64,000 nucleotides of DNA from Karalla daura (lineage: Eukaryota > Chordata > Actinopteri > Chaetodontiformes > Leiognathidae). The stretch is from contig CM055190.1 of the NCBI GenBank assembly GCA_029224185.1, positions 16,495,320-16,559,319 of the forward strand, in the 5' to 3' direction. A model generated the notes under the pieces. That model saw only the letters and a list, made by a program, of their open reading frames with translations. It had not been told where the DNA came from and did no database searches. How positions within the stretch are numbered: position 1 is the first letter of the stretch; every line of letters starts with the position of its first letter. A program made the translations under genes and the position numbers. Shown piece after piece: positions 25,481 to 38,534 of this stretch.

Positions 25481-25642
25481 GCTGGGTACAAAGGGTTAAG
25501 GTACAGAGCAGGTAAAATACTGAATGGATTGACAGTTAAGTCCATTCTACACATTCATGTTCTATTACACACTGTGACATAGTCTCTGTCTGCTGTACCT
25601 CTGCTGATTGTCACTCTGTGCAGTGTTCAGCTTCTTGTCTGT

Positions 25643-26664
25643 TCACCAAACATTTTTTGCTGATATTATTACGGTAGGAAGCAGCTGGAACCGGAGGAAA
25701 CACGTTGAAACACAAAGTGATTTAAAGATTGCACAAGTGAGATGGAACAGCTCTGTTTTGTAAGTGCTTGGAAAGTCTCCTGAATTCCATGCTCGCTCTG
25801 CTATATTTGCCGTAACTAATCCAAGCCAGGGACGCCTTACATCCAACAGGGAAAACACTGGAACAACTCTCCCGACCTGATGTATGAAGGTGATGAAACA
25901 TACCACATAGAAGATTTCAGACCAGATTTCAAGCCCAGGAAACAATGATTAAACCTAGATACACCCTCTGTCTCTTTCTTGCTTTCTCTCTTTCTGAATC
26001 GGGGGATTCTGACTGTGCAACCTGGTGACACATTGCTTTTTTTGTTGTGTGAAATGCTGATTGTCTGCTACAAACCCTGAATTCTCTTTGTCCTCTGCAG
26101 TGATCTTTAAAAGAAACACTCTCAAACTTTCTTTCCTTGCATCTTCATCACAAGTCTCAGATGCTGTATAGCCAAAGGGGCCATTTCCTACTGTATCCTC
26201 CTGCATCCTCTCTCTTCTCTGTAGCCTGACTTTCTTTTTTTTTTTGACATTTTCTCCATTTTTTTTTTTTTTTACTTTGACTTTGATCTGTTCTCCTTTC
26301 AACTCTTCACATACAGTATGTTGGTAATAGCCTTGGTGTTCATGGAGATTTTCTTCAGTGCGGAGTAACGGTTGGATAATGCATTCACGCCTTTTGAAAT
26401 GACAGCACTGGAGACAGTGTCCTTCCTCTCATCTATAAGCCTGTCTCTGCGCCTCAGTCTCTTTGGTTCTGGGCTCTTCAAGCAAGTCAGGTAAGAGAGT
26501 GAGGGGTGTCGAGTGTGTTTTACAAGCTCAAACTTTTGCTTTTGAGTTGAGAAGACGGACCATCTACTCTCATTCTCGACAGCACATTGCGTGACAATTG
26601 CTGTTTGATTGCGGTATTGTTGACTGTAATAAATGTGGACCACCATGAAATCATGAAGGCACAA
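25643..26664 (-). mobile_element. Possible decayed LINE / retroelement fragment
   Basis: Three consecutive minus-strand open frames (26664-26299, 26302-25955, 25945-25643; 121, 115 and 100 codons) fill about 1 kb of otherwise gene-poor DNA. The last one contains NSGDFPSTYKTELF, which resembles the segment before the conserved PLLKK motif in reverse transcriptases of teleost L2/Rex-like elements. The other two frames are low in complexity (Lys/Arg-rich) and unrecognised. The open frames may also be chance. Confidence 0.3.
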
Positions 26665-29600
26665 AGCAGTGAAGATAATAGGTGGATGGATGGAAATTTT
26701 TCTTTGGCTTCAAATAAACGTAAAAAAAAATGCATATAAATAAAAACCGTAGCCTGAAATCTTGACATAAAAGTGTCGCAGCTGAAGTTCTGGGTCAGCT
26801 GCTCAGGCAGTGGCCCAGATAACACCAAGTCTCACTTAAACCTGCCAAATCTGAGTGTGAGTTATGTAATGAGGGGGAAAAAAATAAACATACATCACAC
26901 ACACATACACGCATCTTAATGTCGGTCCTAGAGCGAGGACTGGCCAACACGCCTCACTTCCAAGGTCTGAGACTCAGATCGATGCCAGTCATCTGCACAG
27001 CAGCTGCAACTGGCTCCGTCTTTACATGAAAGACGAGAACGTGGATGCTTCATAGTAGTCTCTGGTTGCCAAGTCTTACATTATTGCTGGAGAAATAATA
27101 GAGAAAATGTGGAAAATAAGCACAATGGTGACTTGAATTTATGTGCTAAATAGCTGAATTTGCAATGTTCTAATATCTTGGATTCAACATTTCACTGCAC
27201 AGAAACATTGGGAACGTCCCATAGACAAATGATGGCTTCAAGGCAAGGCAATAGAAAATTAAATATGGTTAGCGGACACATGTTTGGCTGTTACAATCGT
27301 ACTGTTACCATCTTGCGACTCCCAGTTGGTATTGGTTGTTCAAGTGGTGCATCTTACAACAGTAATTGGTTCAGTGGGTGTCATTGATTGGGGGCTTGCT
27401 ATGAACCTTGAATGTGGCAATAGAGAATCAGACAGTGAGTCAGGCGTGTCTTCAAACTTGAAGGCAGCATTTAACACCTGCACTTGTATGTTCTTATTCT
27501 TATGTACTCGTTTTTAGAACAACAGTGCTAAAAATGCCTGTTTCTGTGCTGAAGCAAATTTCTTGTTCTTTGCTGTATGATTAAGTTGTGTAACTACCTG
27601 GCAATAAATCTAATACTGATAACGCTTGTCAGGTGAACTACTTTGCACCACTGACTCCACTCGTGGATAAACTGTTTGAGTCCAGAGTTGTAAATTACAG
27701 CAAAGGAACAACCTGACTTGGAAGTTATCTTCTAATTATCTGCAAAGCTGCAATTTGAAAGAGTGTTAATGATGACCAAAGGTCAGTTGTGTACTACATG
27801 CTCACAACATGACTAGTTGAGCTACTGTACTTCTGCCAACACACACACTGGCACACCTGGATACACCAAGGTACAGAGGTGCTACACATTAAGACCTGAG
27901 CGTTTTCATTAGCTTGCTCTGATAACTCTGTTAAGGCCCATGAGGATGGCCCAGCAATATACGACTTCCAAACCAGTGTCCAGATGTTAATTCACGTATT
28001 TAAACTTCTGTAGCTTCTCATTTCATTAGTGACAATTTTGTTTAATTAAAATTTTTCAGAGACTGATCACCACATTCATAGTTTACATGGCTCTGTGATG
28101 GAGAAATTCAGTGCTAGACAGGACTTCACTGGGATAAACCCTCTCCGTGCATGTATACCATGTTGTGTTTGCATTACCGGGAGGCACAGGTTACCGGAAA
28201 CGGTATTTTCTTGGGTATAAATAAATCCTATCTTTAGTTGCCACTAGCTAAAAAGCAATGATATTGACTTAAATGTGGGGAAATGAGACGCTGCCATAAT
28301 ATGTTCTGTGTGCTTTGTTTCCAGCAGTTAGACAGAGAGCTTTGAAGTGTGGATTGGCACAGCAGGGTGCGAGCTTCTGTAAAGGCAAGATGCTAAATGC
28401 TAAGGATGAGAAGGACATGAGGTAGTCTATTACCAATACAGGAGTAAGGAGAAAAAAAAAGAAGCAAATCCAATGATAATGTACATCTGTTCCAGCGAAT
28501 TTATGAGCTTTGAACATTTTTTCATGTGGGATAAGTGGATCCTTTTTCTCACTTTCTCAGAACTTCAAAGCAGATTTGCTTTGGATAATGCAAATGATCG
28601 GAATATGCTGGTTCCTGCCTACTCGAGAGCATGAAAAGAAAGAGGGAAAGGGAGAATTACAGCTAATTGGCATGGCGCTCTTTTATGTATGGGGAGAAGG
28701 GCAAAAATAAAACACTTCAATTATTGTCAAGTTCATTCAATTAGGAAACAAGCTGACAAAGTGCTAAAGTTCAGTGAGCTCCATCCAATATCCATTTGCA
28801 TTAAACGTTGCTTTTCACTGTCGCCATTTCCCTTGTTATATCTGATGAAATTATAATTAGCAGGATTAAATCCTCTCAATAATCACAGAGTCGGTGCCAG
28901 AGAAAGGAGAGTCTTTGTTGAGCTGTGACGCCATGGATCCCGGGGCCTGAGGGTAGCAGTTCTTCATTTGTTGCTCATGTTTTGCTGCTCTCGCACAGCA
29001 CTTCTGCTATTAATCCCATGCCTCCTGAATGCGGCTCAAACATCTTGCCTGAAAACAAACTTTTCTCTGAACGCGAGGAAACAACAAGCGACAGTGTCAT
29101 CGTGACAGCGAATCGACATGTGTAGCAAACACACAAAATTGATTCTGTGCTCATTTTCCATGATTCCTGCTATTAATGGAAGACAACTGGGGCCATTACT
29201 TGTCCTGGAAATATTTTTATTGTCCACCAAAAGAAGAAAAAAACACACTGGTCATCTGTCAAAGGATAGAATCTAAAAACATAAACACTGGGAGTAAAAA
29301 GGACAAAACTTTCACATAGTTTTGTGCGTATTAACACATGGGAGGATGTCAGGAAAAGTGTGAAACCAAAGAAATCTGGCCACTTTCAATTATAATTGTA
29401 CTTCTTCTATTTTGGATTTTTGGACATGGAAAATAACAAAATTTTGGTCTAACTATCTTATTCCTCTGTGATGCAGATGACCACAATTATTCTTAATCAT
29501 CTAAATTAACTGTAGTTCAACATAAGTCAATCCACATATATGTAGAAATGTGTTTTCTAAGTATTAATCTAGGGCTAGAAATAACCCTAAAGTATAAATG

Positions 29601-32600
29601 TATTCCTTTATGTTTGCATTAGAGTTACTGAGAACTGCAGGGACCATTGGTTTAAGAAATCACTAAGCCTTTTGTTTGTGTAAAAGAAAATCTTTTACCC
29701 CTTTAAATCCCTTTTTAATGATTTACATCTTCAGCGGGAAGAAGTGTTTGGGGCTGAGAACAACAGACTTGGGAAACAGGATAGTATTTAGAGGCAGATA
29801 GTGGCAGTCTGGTCTTTTATGGGATTTGCTCCTTCCAAGAATAATAAGAAATAACAATTTATCTTCTGTGCATTTGTGTGACTACATAAGAGGATGCAAT
29901 TTTACACCAGGACCATTTTTACCGTTGTAGGGGTATGAATCAAGTGAACACTTTTTCATTTTCATCTATTAATGCTTTTATCATAATGATGCCTCAAGTA
30001 TGGGGACATTTTGAAACATTTTCTGCTGCAGGTAAACAGAACTGGAGACATGTTTTTATCCACTTTACACGCACTCTTCAAAGCGGCATCTCAGTGACAG
30101 TCGCCACTCATGATAAGAAGCAGGATGCTGATAACTCAAAACCCACCGCAGCAAATGATGCGCTTTCTTCTTACCACCCTTTCATTTGCAAAGAGCACAG
30201 TTCAACTTTTTCACATTACAAATGTGCCGTCTGGACTTCTAGAGTCGAAATCCAGACTTCTAGAGATAGCAAATGAATAAAACAAGGCTCCAGAAAGTTG
30301 CATTGGTTTTTAGTAGATCATTGGAGCTCTTTCTTTTTGCAACATCAAAGGCAGCCGCAGCTCTTTGATGTGGCAGCATGCTGTTTAAGGTACAGAGTGA
30401 ATGAAGAGATGTCAAGCTGCAAGGTGCCTCTGTAGTTTACGTTGAGTGCTGCAGAGAGCTGCAGATGAAAGGAGCAAACAGAGTTTGATAATGAATGTCC
30501 AACAAGTAGGACCCATCTCAGACAGCGTAGGCTCAGCAGGGTGCCCGCGCTAACCTTGAGCGCAGCACCCCAAACTTTGGGCAGACGCTGGAGACTCCTT
30601 CAACTTGGCTGCCTCAGAAAGAAGGGTGGGGGGCTCTCAGATGTGGGCTTTAATCTCCTTGTCAATTAAATCCTGATTGACACACACACCCACATGCACA
30701 TGGCCACGCACATGTGCTCTACTAGAAGAGGTGCCATCAGCCTCTTCTTCTGTCTACCCGACTTGGAGAGACCTTCCACCCCTTCTGATATATTTTGTAA
30801 TATATGTATGTGATATCTTAAAATATTAGATTGAATAAATATGGAATACATTTTTGTAATATGGAATACATTTTGTAATTTTAACTTAAAATGAATTATC
30901 TGCTGTTTTATGTTTTCAAACCAGCAGATCACTTTTAGTCAGAACCTATAATGACTGAATTGTTCCACACTGTTAACAGAGAAGCCATGGAACATTGGTT
31001 TAATCAGAAATGTCTCAGATGCCATTTTAGAAACCCTTTTATACTCCTTATATCCCACTTCTGTTAAGACCTAGCATTCTTCATGCTTAACCAGCAACCA
31101 CATGTAAGATTTACATTGACTGGTTGTCTTACCTGCCACTCACATGAATGATCAGATGACTTTATGTACCTTTCTGAACAGCAGAGCTTCACAACTTTCT
31201 TCCAAACTATATGATAACTGGAGCTGTGGAGCACACACACACCCAGCCTCATACAGTGTTTGAGCCAGAATCAGGGGAGGAATCAGATACTGATGAAAAG
31301 CCATTATCAAGTACAGTGACATTTCACTGGACCAAACTGTTCCCTTGCTGTCGCATGTCTTCATTTACATGCATGACTGAGCAGTGGAGGCTATGCACAA
31401 GACACTTTGAAGGTGGTTGGTGGTATGGTTTGTGTTGCACTTCAATTTTATGTCACATTTTGTTTCTGTTTACATTTGCTTTCCTCAAGGTGCATGTTAA
31501 AATTTGGAGTTTATACATAAATGAGGACATGATCTGTTCCAAGGCTAAAACTTTTTTCTCAATTTAGGTCTCCTGTAATAAGGTTTGGTTGTTTGAAAAC
31601 TAGCTTTATACATGCCTGACATGGATTTTGGCTGCTGAAATTCTTTCTTGTTCCACAAACTAGTTGAGAACATCCATTTGTGACAAAGTTACAGAAACAT
31701 GTCTCAACCCCATGAAAGACATTCATATCAAATTCATTTTTGTGCAAAATGAACACTGCATCCCTAGTCTTGTGTATGAAATAAATAAATAAGAATATAA
31801 GTATTACAAACAAATAGAGACTGGTTTGTTTTCATTAATATTTTCCTGTAATATGCCATTACTTGGATAGAACTCTAGGGTCAGGTGAACTGTCAGACAC
31901 GCTCAAATCTATAGGTGCAGTACCAGCAGAGGGGGAAAATATGGACAGTATCAAGTGAGCAAGTGTGAAAGACGTCACTTTGATGCAAAATGTGACAGAG
32001 ACAGTGTTTCTTTCTTCTTAGCATCATTTTCTAACACACAGTGTTCTGTGGATAAATCATCCACAGCAGATGCACCACGTCTTGGATATCATGCTGAAAA
32101 CCATAGTAAATGTATGGTTTATGCTATTACCCACTCTCATTTGTCTCACTACCTAAAAATGTGCATATATGTTAGTACTTGTCTCCTGACTACCCACTGA
32201 AAATTTATGGTACAGGAATGCGGTGTGCCTTAGAACACATCTTTTTATGTATTTTTGTCATATTCAGCTTCTAGAATCTGTTTTTAGGTTGGTCGAAATT
32301 AGATTAGAATAGCGGTATTTTGTGTGCGGTATTGATGTGATTGTAGCTCTACCACTTTGTGCTACAGTTGAATTCCTTCAGTTCAAAATCTCAAAGATAA
32401 ATAAATATATGTGAATGTGAGCATAATTGCTTGTGACATCTTGCCTGTAGATTTACTTCAGACTTCATAGAGGATGAGACGTGCTGATTTGCTTCTGGGA
32501 GTTCTGCGTCTCTGGCAAACCAATCAGCACACACGCAGCACATCAGAGCACCTGGCCTAACACTGAGCTCACCACATGTGCTTTTGATATCTGCGCAGAA

Positions 32601-32862
32601 AGAATGCACAGCTCCGAAAAACGACTGCAGCCCAAGTATTTCATCTCTGCTATGAGAGACAGGCGGACCCAGCACCGAACAGCACTGTTTTTCATTGACG
32701 TGAAGCAGTTGGAGAACTTGAGTAGGGTGGACAAGGTTATTTAGTGCTGAGCATCAGCTTTACTGGAGTACACAGAGCTGAACTGACTCCATATGGAGCA
32801 AGACCTTGCTTTCATGCCCAATAAACTGGAGTAGATATTCCAGGCCAAGTAAAGGCCTATCT

Positions 32863-32865
<3 letters not shown>

Positions 32866-32896
<31 letters not shown>
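32866..32896. repeat. (GT)n microsatellite
   Basis: 31 bp of GT dinucleotides in the nkd1-nod2 intergenic region. Confidence 0.95.
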
Positions 32897-32899
<3 letters not shown>

Positions 32900-34731
32900 G
32901 TAGAAATATCAAAAATGACTTATCATGATACCCTGTAAAATCATTTGCATCAACATAAAACTTAATACAGATTTTCTCCTAACTCTCAAAGCCTGGTAAT
33001 TGATACAGTATTGAATCTAAGATAAACTAACATTTATGAGTGCGTAGAAATAATTCAGATTTTATCTGACGTATATTTATCTAACATGTGTATACATCAA
33101 CTCATTTAAACACAGTGTGTTAAAGAAGCATTGCCGCAGAAGACAGAAATACTAAGGAATTGGACTACATCTGCATTTTTTTTCTATTGACGTCTTACCT
33201 TGGCTCCTGCTCATCCAAACATCTATGGACCCCCTCCTGTGATCGAGATGATAGAATAGCGCATTAGAGCCTCATGCAGGATGCCTGAGAGCACTCTGTA
33301 TTACACTCCCTTAGGTGGAGTTGACTATTTCTTAGACAAGGAGTAGAATAGCAAAGAGAAGCTCACTTTTGAAAGTTTTATTCCAGTCGCGTCTTTGATT
33401 ACTTCTGCATTTGCGTGTTTGAGGATTTTCCTCCCACAAGGCACGGTGAAGAAACACTGAAAACTAATCATTGTGCTCAGGAGGGAGCTGTAATAACAGT
33501 AATTATAAATCATATGACTGTCCAGAAAGTTATGTTATCGCATTTTTGCAATTTTTACATCAAAGAACAAAAGAACAGCGAGAGGCAATTACAAGAGGAT
33601 ATTTGTTTTGTCTAATGTTGGCTTATATTTGTGTTTTTTGAAGTTTATATCAGATACACACCGCAGTGGAAGAGTTACACGTTCTTATTACTTTTATAAG
33701 ACAGTGGAAGTACAAGAAAGCTTACCATTATTTGTTTTTAAATCAAAACCCACACGAAACTGATTTCAACAGAAGATGTTCTGTGCAAGGCAGAAGTAAG
33801 GACTGTGAGTATCGAAAGCAGAAGTCATAAAAAAAAAACTAGGCCCAACAAAGTAATGAAGAAATACTACTAAGTGTGACAAATGTTACAAAAAGAGGAA
33901 TACAGCAATGAGTCCAAACCCAGTGTCGTTTATTTGTGCAATGGTTCCATCAAGTGGTTGAAGAATCAAAATGCAACTGTAAGGATCCACAGACTTGGAT
34001 GTTCTTTTTTCTTTCCAGTTTTCCACTGCGCAGTACAAAATGTAGCTTTTTTTGCTAACTATCACGCAGGCAGACTTTGCTGCAATTTGCTGTGTAATCT
34101 TCAACTGTCACTATTGCTGTTGTTGCGTTCCCTTGTATGTCTATATTAGTGTTTGATTTATATCACTTTTTATAAAATCTATGTCTGTTTTATGACTATC
34201 CACTTTGCTGATGATGACACCAGACTGCTAGTGGCTATATCCAGTTCAGACAGGGTGACGGCAGAGAATACAGCCTGGTCAGATTACCGGTCCCATTACA
34301 GGATACTCAAATCATTAACTCACATCTGGGGAGGATGCTCCCTCTGGGTAGACTGGCAAGGTTTTCAATTGAAAGGAGGGGCTTGGTCGCATGTTTCACT
34401 TTCAGGTCTGGAATGGGGAAGTAGAAAAGTCTAAAGAAGGGAAGCGTTTTCAGTGACAGATGGAGGGAGGACAGCTCTAATGTGAGTGCTAACCTTAACT
34501 TGTTATTGACCTTTGGCTGTATTTTGTGTGTTTACACATTTGTCACGTGACGATGGTTAGTGGTAATGAATCATCAAAGCAACAGAAACGCTGATGTGGC
34601 GACAGTGTGACACAGTGAGAATGAGATTCATAATGGCTAGTCCTAGCCTGATGTCTGGGTGCTTGCTCTGGCAGGATTTGAAACTGGAAGCACCAATTCA
34701 CACTGGGCATGGATCCTGATATGCAAAGAAC

Positions 34732-37700
34732 ATGCTCGTCCAAGAACTTGTGATGAAACAACGGTCCAAGATACTGCATTCACTGTGCAGCAGTGGCTCG
34801 GCTGAACATCTGGAAAGGGTTCTGGACATACTGCTGTCTCAGGGGGAGCTCATGTGGGAGGACTACCAGAATATACAAGTGCTGGGTAGACCACTGTGCA
34901 CGAATGCCAGGCAGTTGCTGGACCTGGCATACTCTAAAGGAGAGGAGACTTGTCGGCTGTTCCTCGCAGCTGTTAAACAGGTTCTACCTGAGACACAGAC
35001 AGCTGACCTCTTGTTTTCAGGGTGCTGTCTGACGATAGAGAAAAAAGAAGAATACAAGGACACACCTACACAGACTCTTCTCACTCAAAGACCAAGCCTT
35101 GTTAGGGATCTACAAGGCTGCATTGATGGTGCTCTTGAGGCTCTTGTCGCATCAGGCCACCTCACATCAGCAGAGTGTGATGAAGTGTGTCTACCTATAC
35201 ACACCCCCTCTCAGCAGGTATAACAAAAACCCTTTGTTTTATGCAAAATATTTAACTGTGGTTTGACAACTTCCCTTCAGTCCTCTTTACATATCCAGCT
35301 CAATGGATGATATGCATGTTCAGTTGCAATATGTACTGTTATATTGTTCACAGAGTGTTTCTCATGTTGGCTCTAAATAAGTGACTAACATGCATTTTTC
35401 TTTTGCACAATACTGTAGAATTACAAAGAGCATTTGCAATAAAAATGTACCCAGTTACTCCCCTAAATACAGCAACATTTAACTTAACTTCAGTTTTCAA
35501 ATGGCTGTACAAGTGCTGTGTAGTGCTTTCTTGAGCACTTTCAGGTGGTGTCACCAAGTTGTGACTTTTCTTTTGCATTGGAAAACAGCAAGCTGTCATG
35601 ATTAAAAAGCATGACGCAGCCATCTTGTTCATAAACAATGTTGTCTAGTTTTCTAATTTTGATGAGACTGATGGTTTCACTGATATAAATACTTGCTTTT
35701 GAGGGATGAACTTGAGCAAGTGACATGCTTCTGCAGGTTGTTCACTAGGTATTTTTTTCGCACTTATTGTTTTGAGAAAGTCACTAACTGTTGTGTAAAT
35801 TTTAATTGCAATGTGAGAGAAACACAAAAGCGATTGAGAAAAGCTATCTTCCAACAGCGTCTTTGGACAGAACCTGTCTGGCTGTCTCTGCTAAGCTAAG
35901 CTAAGCTAACCACCACCTGTCACTACATTCATATTAATACCCATAGATATGAACATGACATCCACCTTCTTATCCACGCTTAATAAAAGAGTGAAATCCT
36001 ATTTCCCCAAGTACGGAGCTAATAATAATAATACTTCCTCTTGCAATCAACAAATTTCAACAGGCACGGCACTTGCTTGACCATGTCCAATCAAAAGGAG
36101 AATTGGCGGCAACGGTTCTCCTGCAATATGTCCAGCAAAAACAGGAGTTTGGATCCCAACTGGAACAGGAGAAAGTGATTCCTTCCAAAGGCATGTCATC
36201 ACTACAATTGTGATAAAAGAAATTCATGCATGCACACTGTACATGCTGGCTAAAGTCCATGTATTTCTCTGACACTGTATCTCTCTGACATTAAAATGTA
36301 ACTAAAAATACAACCAGTAACTCATTCAACAAAGTGGAGGGACCAGTTCTCAGCCTATCCTGTTTTCACATTTAGTTGAATCATTTTTTTTTAATTTTTC
36401 TGCAGTTAATCTCATGCCTATACTTTGTGTTGCAGAGTTCTTAAAATATCAAAAGAAGCTGAGCAGCTCTGTGTCTGCCCAGTCCTGCTTCATCAGTAAT
36501 TATGGAGGGACCAGCCACATGTCTCTGGATGACATCTACACTGAAGGTCAGCTGGAACTAGCTCATAACTGTGCCGATATTCATGGACCTGTGGGCTTGG
36601 AGGACATAGTGGCTTCGACAGGTGCAGTAAACAAGGAGGCCGACACGGTGCTAGTATCTGGAGAGGCCGGCAGTGGGAAAAGCACTTTGCTCCAGAGGAT
36701 GCACCTCCTGTGGGCTCGGGGTGAAGCCCTCCAGGACTTTCTCCTTCTCTTCCCATTCAGCTGTCGTAGGTTACACTCAGAACATAGGGAACTTTCTGTC
36801 CAAGAACTGCTGTTTCAACACTGCTGCTGGCCGGACAGGGAGCAGGAAGAGACTTTCCAGTTTATCCTGGACCACCCTCATCTCGTTCTCTTTACTTTCG
36901 ATGGCCTGGATGAGCTCACGCATAGTTTTTCAGAGGAGCACAGGTTCTGCTGCCCCACCATGCGGGCGCCTGTTCACATTCTATTGTTCAACCTAATCCA
37001 AGGCTCCCTCATGAAAGGAGTGCGTAAAGTGGTAACCAGTCGCCCAGAGGCAGTCGGGCCACTGTTGAAGAAACACCTTCACAAAGAGGTGCACCTGAAA
37101 GGCTTTTCCCCAAATGGGATTGACTGTTTTGTGCGGAAGCATCACAGTGACCCCACTGTTGCTGCTAAAGTTTTGGAGTCCCTCCAGAAAAACACAGCTT
37201 TACTTGGACTGTGCCATAGTCCTGTCCTATGTTGGATTGTCTCACAGTGCCATAAGGAGCTGCTGGGTTGCGGAGGGGGGAGCCCACAGACAATCACAGA
37301 TGTGTACTTAATGATCTTACAGCATTTTTTCCAACACCAAAGCTCTCTGACGAGTACAGCAGAGTTTGGCTGGTTTCAGGAGCACTTGAGAATAGTCTTG
37401 TGTCTGGGGCAGCTTGGCTTTGAGGGAATACAAACCAGCTGTTTTATCTTCTCAGGTGCAGCTCTGGAGAAATGTGGTGTAACTGAGAAGGATGTCTGCA
37501 TAGGCTTTCTCGTACAAAGCAAGGATATGTCCTCAAAAGACAGTAAAAACTATGAATTCCTTCACATGACCATGCAATGTTTCTTTGCTGCTCTGTATGT
37601 TGTCTTATCAAATAGCACTGACTGTTCTCCCATCTCTAAGCTCTTTAAACTGAAGGACAGAGTGCAGACAGGTCTGAGGGGTGCTTGCTTCGGGCACTGC

Positions 37701-38443
37701 TTGCACTCCTCTTTCCAACAGGAGTGGGCTGTCGAGGAAGATGCCACTGAAATACCAAATCTGCAGATCACAGCCACCTTTGTGTCTGGACTCCTGTCCC
37801 AGCGCCATCGCCACCTGTGGCTCCACTGTTGCCCCAGTGCTGTGTTGAAAAGGAGAGTCAGACAGGTGGAGAGGTGTCTGTCCAGGGGCATGCAGAAACA
37901 TTTCAAGTCCATTCAAGCTATAGAGGGAGAAAAGAAGAGCATGCATGCAATGCCTGACTTTGTTTGGCTTATCAAATGCATCTATGAGATGCAGGAGAGC
38001 AAGATTGCCAAAGATGCCATGAGTAAGCTGGAGCTGGACCACCTGAAGTTAACCTACTGTAACATTGGGCCTGTAGAGTGCACCGCTCTAGCCTATGTGA
38101 TCCAGCATTTAAACAGTCCTGTTGGTCTCCAGCTGGACAACAACTCAGTTGGTGACGTTGGAGTGGAACAACTTCTTCCCTGTTTGCATGTCTGTAATTC
38201 TATCCAGTAAGTGCGAAAATTGTGCTTTCTTCTCCCTGGCAATTTTTTTAAGCTCAGAATATATGTATTATAATCAAGTGTCATATATTTGGATTTTTCA
38301 GCCTCAGGAACAATAATATTACAGATGAGGGGATCTGCAAACTGATTGCTAAGGGTATCCAGTGTGACAGTTTCCGTAAAATTGCGTAAGAAAAATAATA
38401 TATATATTATAATAATAAATATATTATATATAATATAATATAT

Positions 38444-38534
<91 letters not shown>

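Larger units (their letters stand above)
23224..34731. other. Intergenic region between nkd1 and nod2
   Basis: About 11.5 kb of AT-rich DNA. I see no gene that I can name and in particular no PX-domain exon of snx20, which lies between NKD1 and NOD2 in human. Contents noted: a teleost interspersed repeat copy (25290-25480), a chain of minus-strand open frames with one reverse-transcriptase-like stretch (25643-26664), a (GT)n at 32866-32896, ATTA/Oct-like conserved-element candidates near 28790-28890, and inverted paired TCF/LEF motifs at 30342-30371. The nod2 promoter and 5' UTR must lie at the right end but have no obvious signature. Confidence 0.6.

Noticed and set aside
29935..30276. 113-codon + frame in the intergenic region
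   Set aside because: No domain or compositional signature; length is within chance for this much DNA.
31211..31567. 118-codon + frame containing EPESGEESDTDEKPL
   Set aside because: No recognisable family, no Kozak or splice support, isolated in AT-rich DNA.
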